64,000 bases of DNA from a virus: the IMG/VR virus record IMGVR_UViG_3300041411_000080, positions 124,001 through 188,000 of that record. One strand, 5' to 3'. This document shows, piece after piece, positions 32,958-41,377 of the stretch; the stretch's first letter is position 1, and each line of letters opens with the position of its first letter. The notes under the pieces are model-generated. The model worked only from the letters and a program-made list of their open reading frames with translations, was not told the origin of the DNA and did not search any database. The position numbers and the translations under genes were made by a program.

Positions 32958-35063
32958 TTACTTGACCATCTTCAACAGAGTCGCCTTAGCAATCAGACGA
33001 CCTTTGATCACTTCCAGATACACGCCATCGGCAGTAATCACACGCATGGTACCAGCTACGAACTCTTCGTTGTTAACCGAACGAGTGATCATACCACGCA
33101 GGGATTCCAGCAGAGTTGGGTGAGCCGATGCAGAGATCAGCACAGCTTTACCGGAACGGATGTTCTGAGTAGACAGTTCATCCAGAGTCCAGCCCAGTTG
33201 GAAGTTGATGTAGTTATCGGCGATGTGATAAACAGGCTTAGCATCTGGATCAGTGCTTTCCACAGTTTCCATCAGGTACATAGCTTTGTTCAGTACGTTG
33301 AGATACGCACCACGCAGAACCTTAACCATGTTCTCGCCTTTCTTACGGGCCAGATAGTCTTCCAGTTCCAGATAGTCTTCACAGAAGTCAGTGATGTCAA
33401 CAGTCAGGGTCATGGCATCAGTCAGTACATCGTTGACAGCCTTAGTCAGACGGTCATTGATGAAACGATAGTAACGTACTGGCAGGATCTCTTGAGTAAC
33501 CAGTTCACGCAGCATCAGAGCTACTTGAGACAGTTCTTCTTGATCACCGATCAGACTCAGTTTATCGAAGCACTCTTTCGAGATGTTCATCGGATGTAGG
33601 AAGGTCGAACGATACTCAGCAGCAGGCATTGGAATGTCTTTGCTGAAGTCTACTTCCAACAGGTTCTGGAGTTCTTCACGGACAGTCATCTCAACTTCGA
33701 GATCAGTCGAGCCAGTGAAGGTGGTTGCCAGAATGACTGGTGGAGTAGCAGAACGTTTCAGGTGACCATCTTGTACCATCAACGCTACATCTGCTTCAGG
33801 TGCAGCATCACCACCGATGGTGGAGATTGGGGTGTCCGAGGCAACTACTTCACCATTCGGACGATACGCTTTACGACGCAGTTCTGCATCGAGTTCGTGG
33901 TCGAGGTATTTCATGTTTTGGGTCCATTCTACAAATTTCTCACGCACTGTACCGTCAGGGAACCGGACGTAGAACAGGCAGAAGCGACTTGGGTCAGCGG
34001 TTTGCTGCCAAGGCATATCATCACCGATGGTCACTTCCCAATCCACCGTTTGCGCTGGACGGGTCTCTACACCACCTGGGCTATAGATAACATCGAACGG
34101 ACGATTGATATCCAGCTTGAAGCCTGCCGGTGCATAGTAGGTTGGGTCCATGACAACTTCATCAACCGAACGTGGTGCTGGCAGATCGGTTTCTTCGATT
34201 ACTGGAGCTTGCTGTTGTTGAGTGAAGGATTGCATTGGTTTTTGTTCCTGTTGGATTGGGTTACCGAAGTAATCAGTGTTGTCGCTACTGATCTCTTCTA
34301 CTGGACGCAGTGGTTGCGTTGGAGCAGGCTCATCGTAAAAGCTATTACCGATGCTATCGCTACCACCAACCTGAGGCTGGTGATAAGACGATGGGTGAGC
34401 CATAGCAGGACCGTTACCAGACGTCTGGAAGTTATTGATCCCACCACCATAACTGTTGTTGTTATAGGTTTGCTGCGGTTGACTGAAGCTGATAGGTGGC
34501 AGTTGATTACCACCCGGAGTACCATACGCAGTCTGATGTTGGAACGTTGGCTGTTGCTGACCACCCTGACGGAAGTTGTTAATATCATTAACAACCTGTT
34601 GGTAGATCTGGAGTGCTGTTTGCAGACCAGGCCAGTACTTGCTATCCGTTACTTGTTGCAGCTGGGGGTAGGTGTTAAAGGTCATACCCAGGAATGCTTC
34701 GTACACTCGCTGAGCAGCCATTTTCTGAGCAGCGTCTGGTTGATAGTTCTTACCACGGATCAGAATCTCAGTCAGCTCTACGACCATCTGGCACCATTGT
34801 GGCCACAGCTGGTTCTGGAAGTGATTCTGAGAGAGCAAGTTATACGCGGCAACGTGAGTAGCGGAGTTGCCGATAGCACTCTGTGCAACCGACCGAAACA
34901 GACCGATGGCAAACAACCCGATCTGTTGGTTCTGATTCATCCACGGTGTCAGCTGGATTTGTGGAACACGATCATTACCCTGTGGCAGGTTAGGATTCTG
35001 GGTTGATGGATCAATGCCGTTGTAAGGAACTGGCAATTGGGCGGACTGGTTTTGCTGAAACAT
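32958..35063 (-). CDS. Large Gln/Asn-rich probable virion protein (701 aa)
   Basis: Function unknown. Residues ~1-165 include a helical domain. Residues ~165-300 are low complexity, dominated by Gln, Asn, Pro, Gly and Tyr (runs such as GGQQQPTFQHQT, QPQQTYNNNSYGGG, TQQQQ) and likely disordered. Residues ~320-701 are a folded, acidic C-terminal part. Size and location suggest a virion or head-assembly protein. AGGAATCACC precedes the ATG. Confidence 0.8.
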   Translation of the reverse strand: MFQQNQSAQLPVPYNGIDPSTQNPNLPQGNDRVPQIQLTPWMNQNQQIGLFAIGLFRSVAQSAIGNSATHVAAYNLLSQNHFQNQLWPQWCQMVVELTEILIRGKNYQPDAAQKMAAQRVYEAFLGMTFNTYPQLQQVTDSKYWPGLQTALQIYQQVVNDINNFRQGGQQQPTFQHQTAYGTPGGNQLPPISFSQPQQTYNNNSYGGGINNFQTSGNGPAMAHPSSYHQPQVGGSDSIGNSFYDEPAPTQPLRPVEEISSDNTDYFGNPIQQEQKPMQSFTQQQQAPVIEETDLPAPRSVDEVVMDPTYYAPAGFKLDINRPFDVIYSPGGVETRPAQTVDWEVTIGDDMPWQQTADPSRFCLFYVRFPDGTVREKFVEWTQNMKYLDHELDAELRRKAYRPNGEVVASDTPISTIGGDAAPEADVALMVQDGHLKRSATPPVILATTFTGSTDLEVEMTVREELQNLLEVDFSKDIPMPAAEYRSTFLHPMNISKECFDKLSLIGDQEELSQVALMLRELVTQEILPVRYYRFINDRLTKAVNDVLTDAMTLTVDITDFCEDYLELEDYLARKKGENMVKVLRGAYLNVLNKAMYLMETVESTDPDAKPVYHIADNYINFQLGWTLDELSTQNIRSGKAVLISASAHPTLLESLRGMITRSVNNEEFVAGTMRVITADGVYLEVIKGRLIAKATLLKMVK

Positions 35064-35078
35064 GGTGATTCCTATTAA

Positions 35079-36701
35079 TTAACGATTGAAACGTTCTTGT
35101 ACACTATCCAAGAATTCTCGGTCATGATCATTACGCTTAATCAACCCGTCATGCGATACCCCCGCATACAAGTTGAGTCGGCCACGCCCATCCGGGTTAT
35201 TCTTGGGTTGGTTTTTATACTGACCGACATCCGCAAGGGATACGTGAATCAGTCGACTGGAGTCACCGATCAAGGATTTGTTATGCCCACCTTTAGTACG
35301 GGCACGATCCTGTGGTACCACCATCGAGGTTAACTTAATTGCTTTGTTGTCACCTGGATAACTGATAGTGTCGAACTCACCGTGTTCACTAGTAAGCTTA
35401 CGCATGCAGGTATTCAGTTTAAACGACCGCTTCATGGCATCGTTAATTTCTTGAGCGGTCCACTCTTTGTTTAGACGTGACTGGAACGAATAGCCGAACA
35501 TGGTAATGGCGTAGTTCAGGTCAGCGAATACATAACGCAGTACAGACAGACTCTTGTTCCACAGGCTGGTTTCATCCAGATCGGTGTCATACAAGTGGTG
35601 AGCCATGTCAGTCATGATCTTGTACATCAGTTCCCAGATTGTTGAGACTTTAATCCCAACGCTACCAAGTTCCTTAATTGTCATCTCATCGAGAGAACTA
35701 TTGAAGGACTTCAAGTGGGAATCGATGTTCTCCGCCAATTTGCCTTGGTGCTCAAAGTCACCGAAGATCATCAGGCCAAGAATGATCCTCCACAACTCCT
35801 TAGAGTCGAGGTAGTGGGGTTCTACGAAACGGCTAGGGAAAGCATCGACTACATACCAGAACCCCGCTATCAAGCGTTGTACGAAGTCTGAGTCGGATTC
35901 AATCGGTACGGCAATAGCCATATCTCCGGTAGGGTGTCGACCAACCAAGAAAGCTGATTGATAAACGTGCCACTTATCTCGAGGATAGTCAGTTGGGTTG
36001 AAGTCTTTGAAGTACCCAATCTGTACATCGGCGTTAGCCCAGCGTTTGAATGTTTCCTTCACTCCGAACTCACAGAAGAAGTATTGTGCCAGGCACGATT
36101 CAATCTGTGGACGGTTATCAAGGTCACGCTTAGTACGCTTAGACATCTCGTTATGGATCTGCGACCAGATCACGTACATGATCTCACGCTCACCATTACA
36201 AACGTAGTGATGATCAATCTGCTTGAACGTAAGCTTAGCCCGTTGGAATGGAATGAACAAGCTGTTGTTCAGTACAGAATAACCTACGTCAGTCATTACT
36301 GGTGTGATGCTGTAACGTGCGCCGTTCAGGTTAGTGGTAGCACCCTGTTCAGCAAACGGTACCAAGATGTAACGATCAAACAACGGCTCGCCTTTGAAAG
36401 AACTCTTCAATGCGATCATACGGGTGTTGGTCTTAGCGATGTTTGCATTACGCTTCGAACCGTACTCTCGTGTAATCTCGTCGAACATCTTTTCAGGACG
36501 ACACACTACACTACCTTCATACTTGAACCCTTCTGGGAACATCATGGCGTTGATAGCCCACAGTTGGTCAATGTGTGCACGCCGATTACATACCCCCGCA
36601 GAGTTAACACCCATGAGGTGTTCTAAGGCAATACCATTAGCAATCGTTTTATTGAAAGCTGGTGTACGTTCCAACATTTTGCCTTTGAGGAATTTATCCA
36701 T
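35079..36701 (-). CDS. Large hypothetical protein (540 aa)
   Basis: Not recognised. No membrane helix, signal or clear enzymatic motif; Trp- and Tyr-rich helical body with a basic C terminus (KNNPDGRGRLNLY...RNDHDREFLDSVQERFNR). Ends 15 nt before the Gln-rich gene and starts 12 nt after the 346-aa gene, so it belongs to the same - unit. Weak ribosome site. Likely a virion or assembly protein by location. Confidence 0.78.
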   Translation of the reverse strand: MDKFLKGKMLERTPAFNKTIANGIALEHLMGVNSAGVCNRRAHIDQLWAINAMMFPEGFKYEGSVVCRPEKMFDEITREYGSKRNANIAKTNTRMIALKSSFKGEPLFDRYILVPFAEQGATTNLNGARYSITPVMTDVGYSVLNNSLFIPFQRAKLTFKQIDHHYVCNGEREIMYVIWSQIHNEMSKRTKRDLDNRPQIESCLAQYFFCEFGVKETFKRWANADVQIGYFKDFNPTDYPRDKWHVYQSAFLVGRHPTGDMAIAVPIESDSDFVQRLIAGFWYVVDAFPSRFVEPHYLDSKELWRIILGLMIFGDFEHQGKLAENIDSHLKSFNSSLDEMTIKELGSVGIKVSTIWELMYKIMTDMAHHLYDTDLDETSLWNKSLSVLRYVFADLNYAITMFGYSFQSRLNKEWTAQEINDAMKRSFKLNTCMRKLTSEHGEFDTISYPGDNKAIKLTSMVVPQDRARTKGGHNKSLIGDSSRLIHVSLADVGQYKNQPKNNPDGRGRLNLYAGVSHDGLIKRNDHDREFLDSVQERFNR

Positions 36702-36713
36702 ACTGCCATTTAC

Positions 36714-37754
36714 CTAGCTAACAAGTTTCTCTATGTTGCTCTTCAGTTTCACTGCATGTTCGAGAGTAGTTATAATCTCTTTCAAGCTGTGTCCAAAGAA
36801 ACAACGAATGTCTACCAACTCTTTCGGTCCACCTTGAGCTTGCGGTGGTATTAGATTTTGATTTAGGAACTCTTGCATACGCTTAAACATTTTGTCGACA
36901 TCAGCTTTAGGTAACGACTTGGTCTCACGATCAAAGTTGTTATTAAAGTTATCTAGTCCGCGAAAGCACAGTCGCTTGCGGAAGTCGGCAATTGGAATAT
37001 GTTCCACCTCAGACGTTCTCGTATCTCCGGGAGACCTACGACCGCCAATAGAGATTAGATGTACACCCTCGGGTAGCTCTTGGGTGCAAATCGGATCTAA
37101 CACAACTAGGCCTGTTGTTGAAACCATAAACAACGTCTCACGATCGGTTGGATCATGAACAACGTAAGCAGCCATACATGTCGCTGCTTGAGACACCCCC
37201 TCATCATCGTTAAAGTCTGCTATGCCTATTTGTGCCTGTCTTCGGTATGGAACCGCTACGTCCAGATGACGCGTCGCTACCAACTGAACATCAGCTGGTT
37301 TGATATATATTCCGTTTGGCCGATAATCTAAATCGCTGATATCGACGATGTAATAGAACTCCACCATACATGGAGCGTACGATCCATTATTAACCTCTCG
37401 GTCGAATCGTTCCTTTACTCTCTGAATGAAAGCTAGGTCTTGCTCTGGTAAGTTCTTGCTTACGTTTGCCCAGGGAATCGTAGCGCCCCCTGAAATCTCG
37501 TATCGCACTATTACGGTAGCTTCTTGTTTGAAGCTCTGATTGTCTTGTGGAATGTTGACCACCATCCCATCAGAATACATTACTGACAAAGGAATCGGAG
37601 ACGTGTTCAATACATCAACCGAACGCGGACCCCTTGGACGTGAGTTAACATTATAAATGTCTCTCGTGTCATAATGACTACCAGCATACTGCGGAGGTTC
37701 TAGGGAGGGGTTACAGTCAATCACCTTAGGTCTTTTAATACCAAGATTGTCCAT
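36714..37754 (-). CDS. Hypothetical protein, probably structural (346 aa)
   Basis: Not recognised. ATG 37754 is taken as start; the codon before it is TTG. N-terminal ~60 residues are Pro/Arg/Asn rich, the middle beta-rich (ATVIVRYEISGG, EFYYIVDISDLDY), the C terminus helical. Overlaps the upstream gene by 20 nt, in another frame, with AAGG inside that gene. Confidence 0.78.
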   Translation of the reverse strand: MDNLGIKRPKVIDCNPSLEPPQYAGSHYDTRDIYNVNSRPRGPRSVDVLNTSPIPLSVMYSDGMVVNIPQDNQSFKQEATVIVRYEISGGATIPWANVSKNLPEQDLAFIQRVKERFDREVNNGSYAPCMVEFYYIVDISDLDYRPNGIYIKPADVQLVATRHLDVAVPYRRQAQIGIADFNDDEGVSQAATCMAAYVVHDPTDRETLFMVSTTGLVVLDPICTQELPEGVHLISIGGRRSPGDTRTSEVEHIPIADFRKRLCFRGLDNFNNNFDRETKSLPKADVDKMFKRMQEFLNQNLIPPQAQGGPKELVDIRCFFGHSLKEIITTLEHAVKLKSNIEKLVS

Positions 37755-38196
37755 CAACTACTACCTTATCTAACTGGACATTTACTTTACGTCCAGCCCC
37801 TAGTTTCTTCAACGCCTTATTTCTAAGACGTTTAACTTCCCTGGCGGTCTTTTTCGTTTGATCACCACCTGCACCCTCTCTCCCGAATCGTTCACTTTCC
37901 ACATTGCGGTTTCGTGAAGCTTTTGCTTCGCGGATTGGCCGTGTATCTTCTGCCACTTCTTGAACTCGTTGGGTTGGCCTAGCTGACCCCCGTTCAAATT
38001 TAGAAGAGGGCATAGACCCATCCTGAGTAGGACGGATAGTTTCTGGTTGAGGTTGAGTTGGTTTGCGATCTACACTATCAGTCGCCTGAGTATTTTCTTT
38101 TAAGAGTTCGACATCAATACGGATGTCACCATAGTTCATACCAGTCTCGGTATGTTGACGCTGGACAGCATTCCAATAACGAGAAAGGAAACTCAT
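37735..38196 (-). CDS. Basic, probably disordered protein upstream of the 346-aa gene (153 aa)
   Basis: Not recognised. After a short helix (FLSRYWNAVQRQHTETG) it is dominated by Arg, Lys, Gln, Thr and Pro, ending with a Lys/Arg-rich helix (KTAREVKRLRNKALKKLGAG). Such composition fits a nucleic-acid-binding or scaffold-like internal protein, but this is inference. ATG 38196 preferred because GAGGA lies upstream. First gene after the terminator downstream of the capsid gene. Confidence 0.72.
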   Translation of the reverse strand: MSFLSRYWNAVQRQHTETGMNYGDIRIDVELLKENTQATDSVDRKPTQPQPETIRPTQDGSMPSSKFERGSARPTQRVQEVAEDTRPIREAKASRNRNVESERFGREGAGGDQTKKTAREVKRLRNKALKKLGAGRKVNVQLDKVVVDGQSWY

Positions 38197-38285
38197 TTGG
38201 GTAAATCCTCTAGAGAACATTAATTGTAATTACCCAAGCATGATATAAATCTGAAATAAATTCTGTTAAGCTATAAGACGACATA

Positions 38286-38313
38286 AAACCCCTACCCGAA
38301 GGTAGGGGCCTAT
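38286..38313. terminator. Terminator downstream of the major capsid gene
   Basis: Perfect 8-bp stem CCCCTACC (38289-38296) / GGTAGGGG (38301-38308), CATAAAA before and CCTATG after; minus strand reads GTTTTATG after the stem. About 100 nt of unassigned sequence (38314-38409) separates it from the capsid stop codon. That stretch has a small CTCCAT/ATGGAG stem overlapping the stop and no open frame. Confidence 0.85.
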
Positions 38314-38409
38314 GACTTGGTATTACCGCTCGGGTCCACGGGCTATCCCGCTTTCTTCGTACCTTAGACTTAAACCGTCTTCAGTATAGCGGGAACTACC
38401 CTCTCCATT

Positions 38410-40632
38410 TCATGGAGTGTTCAGACCATCAACAACTGGCTTGTTCCACTGCGAGTGACCCATTACTTCCTGGAAGCCTGTTACTTCAAATTCCAGTGCG
38501 AATGGAATGTTGTTGATGTGCAGGTTGAAAGGAATGGCTGCGATCTCGCGGGAGATCTGGTGACCGCCACGGCTGATCGGAAGATCGGCGATGATAGTCG
38601 ACACGTAGAAGAACTGACCGAAGCTCAGGATGTCGTTCTCTACCGGAGTCTTACGGGTTGGTACTACTACCAGCTTACCATCGAACAGTTCGTTGTTGGT
38701 CGACACGATGTCGTACTCGAGGTAAGCACCCAGGGTACGGTCGTCGCCTTTGGTCATCAGGTAGTTGGCGATCTCTTTGTCCGAGCAGAACAGGAACATT
38801 GGACGCTCATCTTGGTTGCCCGAGATTACTCGGAAAGCAGCTTCGATGTTCGAGTTACGGTATGCTGGGAACAGCGCACCTTTAACTTTGTTCAGGATAG
38901 CGGAGCAAACGTCGTCCCAACGGTCTTTCGACTTCAGGGTATCGATCATGTCAGGCAGGTGCATGCGTTCGAAGTAGTAGGTAGGACGCATTACTGCGGC
39001 CAGAGCACCTTCGTACACGTTGATCACTGGACGGTTGAAGCCGTTACCAGTCAGTTCACGCAGCTGAGCCAGGTAGTTCAACAGAGTCTTAACAGCGTTG
39101 TTGCTGTTACGAATGTTGGTGTTCACAGTCAGTGCTTTAACAACTTCGCCTGGACCTTCTTCTTCCATGGTGCTCAGTGGCAGAGTCACTGGAGCGTGCA
39201 TTGGGATTGGGTGACGGAATTGCAGAGCACGAGTTTGCAACAGGTGACCGCGCTGACGACGGTTAGTGTTGGTGAAACGGGTGTGCAGATCGAAACCAAC
39301 GATTTCCAGATCGGTGATCGAATCAACCAGAGTCTTACCAGCGCCAGTTTTGGTATCTACTGGACGACGGTCAGAGTTCAGGATAGCAGCAACTTCTACA
39401 TCGCCATTACCGAAACGAGAATCACCTTTCGAGGTGCTGATGTTACCGTTGAAGTCAACGCTCAGACGCAGTACCCATTCACGCTGGGCCAGTTCTGTCA
39501 TTGCAGCGGTTTGTACGCCGTCGATGGTACGGGTGATCGAACTTACGCTCAGATCATCAGTCCAGAAGTCGATACGAGCACCACGGGTATCGCCGATCAG
39601 GTCAGGTTGGAACACAGCACGTGGCATGCGGTCAACTTTGAACTTGATTACTTTACCTTGGAACTTAACGTACAGGTTCTTCAGACGACCAGCAGGGTCG
39701 ATGGTATCAGAAACTTCCAGCATGCCAGCCGAGATCAGCAGGTTAGCGTTCGAGTTACCGATCAGGTCAATACGAATACCAGGCTTCAGAGGAGCGGTTT
39801 CGATCGACAGGTTTTGTTCGTTAACGATGGTCTCAGCAGGAACCAGAGCAGGGTCAACGAAGAAGTCCAGGTTGGTACCAGCTGGATCGATCGCAGGGAT
39901 CAGATCAGTAGCGTTGTCGTCAAGAATCGACGGATCACGGTATGCTTCTACCATGTTCACTTCTTCGTTCTTCCAACGAGCACCGTTAACAGCGTGATGG
40001 ACGTCTTTCATTACAGCGATGTACGGCAGAACCTGAACTACACCACCCTCGATAGGGTTGATAACGGTAGTTGGGTAGATCCGCTCAGAGAACTCGTCCT
40101 GACGGGAAGCAGCCAGGTTATAACCAACGGTTACAACACGGAAGTCACGTTGCGATTTCTCGTTGTAGTTTTCCAGACCCATGGTCTTGGCGCCTTCAGC
40201 GTCAAACACTTGCAGGGAACCGGCAGGACCGTCGAATTTGTGTTCGATGGTTTTGATCGACTCGGTCGAAGGGATTACTTTCGACAGGCCGCGCAGAGCC
40301 TTGATGTACTGATCAGGGTTAGCAGCAGCGATGGTGCCCAGGAAGGCAGCAGTCAGCTGGTTTTCAGCAACGCGTTGATCTTCAGAGATAAACGCTTCAA
40401 AGCCGAGGTTAACGGCCATGGTACGCAGTTGCTTGTAGACGTTAGCGGCTTGACCGGCTTCATCCTTTTGACCGAACGATTCCAGACCTACAGTAGAGGC
40501 CAGACCAGCAGCGGTAGAGAACACACCGTCAGCCAGATCGTTTTCGAAGTTCAGCTTGGTAACAAATGCTTCCATGGAGAAGACTGGTTTATCTGTGGCG
40601 CTAGCCTTCAGAAGAGATTTCAAAGTTTTCAT
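38410..40632 (-). CDS. Major capsid protein precursor (740 aa)
   Basis: Main shell subunit. Length and style match phiKZ-group major capsid proteins (phiKZ gp120 is about 745 aa and is cleaved near residue 160). The N-terminal ~154 residues form an Ala/Leu-rich delta-like domain bearing the protease pattern [S/A/G]-x-E: S19-M-E21, G49-L-E51, G77-F-E79, G152-L-E154. Cleavage after E154 would give a mature shell protein beginning NYNEKSQRDFRVV. The rest is beta-rich HK97-like, including FTNTNRRQRGHLLQTR and the end ISREIAAIPFNLHIN...EFEVTGFQEVMGHSQW. Coding bias is strong, as expected of the most abundant protein. ATG 40632 is chosen over the TTG just before it; AGGAAA lies upstream. Confidence 0.9.
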   Translation of the reverse strand: MKTLKSLLKASATDKPVFSMEAFVTKLNFENDLADGVFSTAAGLASTVGLESFGQKDEAGQAANVYKQLRTMAVNLGFEAFISEDQRVAENQLTAAFLGTIAAANPDQYIKALRGLSKVIPSTESIKTIEHKFDGPAGSLQVFDAEGAKTMGLENYNEKSQRDFRVVTVGYNLAASRQDEFSERIYPTTVINPIEGGVVQVLPYIAVMKDVHHAVNGARWKNEEVNMVEAYRDPSILDDNATDLIPAIDPAGTNLDFFVDPALVPAETIVNEQNLSIETAPLKPGIRIDLIGNSNANLLISAGMLEVSDTIDPAGRLKNLYVKFQGKVIKFKVDRMPRAVFQPDLIGDTRGARIDFWTDDLSVSSITRTIDGVQTAAMTELAQREWVLRLSVDFNGNISTSKGDSRFGNGDVEVAAILNSDRRPVDTKTGAGKTLVDSITDLEIVGFDLHTRFTNTNRRQRGHLLQTRALQFRHPIPMHAPVTLPLSTMEEEGPGEVVKALTVNTNIRNSNNAVKTLLNYLAQLRELTGNGFNRPVINVYEGALAAVMRPTYYFERMHLPDMIDTLKSKDRWDDVCSAILNKVKGALFPAYRNSNIEAAFRVISGNQDERPMFLFCSDKEIANYLMTKGDDRTLGAYLEYDIVSTNNELFDGKLVVVPTRKTPVENDILSFGQFFYVSTIIADLPISRGGHQISREIAAIPFNLHINNIPFALEFEVTGFQEVMGHSQWNKPVVDGLNTP

Positions 40633-40706
40633 CAATTAATTTCCTACGCAGGATGGGTTTTGGTTTTAAACGAGTATCTATTGTCCAGGACTATTTTTCA
40701 CCGGAA

Positions 40707-41243
40707 CTAGACCTTGGACATAAGATAATAGTTGAAGAGATTCGTTGATGCTACTTGCTCAAACTTGCAAGTTCTCAGCAACTCATTAATCATACTATCA
40801 AAGAACGTACGGTTACTGATCAAAGTAAACCGTTCAGGATCGCTATTGGTGATAGGCAGACTCTTCTGCACCGCAACCCAAAGATTCTCATCTACAGGAT
40901 AAAGGGAATATTCACTACAAACTTTTGGTTCATTAGCGAATCGGAGCGTAATGGTCTCAATACGTTCCTCTAAAGCATTATGCAAATCTTGCATCTTAAA
41001 CCGTTCGAGGTTATCTGCGGTAGATGCAATTGCAATGCCAGCTCGTGGGCTCACAGCCAGACTTACGCCTGTACCGGCGCCGAACACGAATGGAAATTGG
41101 TTCATAGCTAAGTCGATTTGCGCCAGGTCGTTAACCGAACTAACGCTAGCTATATAGTTGGTGTCTAAAAGACGAGTGAAGAGTACGCCATCAGATTTGT
41201 ACTGATCGAAGACTGCTTCTGGTACGACTAAGAGCTGGGCCAT
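40707..41243 (-). CDS. Hypothetical protein upstream of capsid gene (178 aa)
   Basis: Not recognised. ATG 41243 (AAAGG, 8 nt) is preferred to an upstream non-consensus start. Mixed alpha/beta: GAGTGVSLAVSPRAGIAIAST in the middle, a helix with EERIETITLRF, and a helical end. No membrane helix. Located between the capsid gene and the divergent helicase; head-assembly role possible from position only. Confidence 0.75.
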   Translation of the reverse strand: MAQLLVVPEAVFDQYKSDGVLFTRLLDTNYIASVSSVNDLAQIDLAMNQFPFVFGAGTGVSLAVSPRAGIAIASTADNLERFKMQDLHNALEERIETITLRFANEPKVCSEYSLYPVDENLWVAVQKSLPITNSDPERFTLISNRTFFDSMINELLRTCKFEQVASTNLFNYYLMSKV

Positions 41244-41377
41244 ACAGTTAACCTTTGGTTTCATCGAGGGTTAGTTAATCATTCATAAAAATAGTGATTA
41301 AAACCATCGACAATTAAATACTTACTCACAAGATGATACACGATACAATCCACTATTTTTACTATCAAGGATTTAAA

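Noticed and set aside
38314-38409. Possible tRNA or other structured RNA after the capsid gene
   Set aside because: Some GC-rich complementary pieces exist, but no cloverleaf, T-loop GTTCRANNC or acceptor stem could be formed on either strand.
38455-40710. 751-codon plus-strand frame opposite the major capsid gene
   Set aside because: Complete antisense overlap with a clear capsid gene; arises because the strongly biased capsid codons rarely give stops in the reverse frame. Start lacks a ribosome site.
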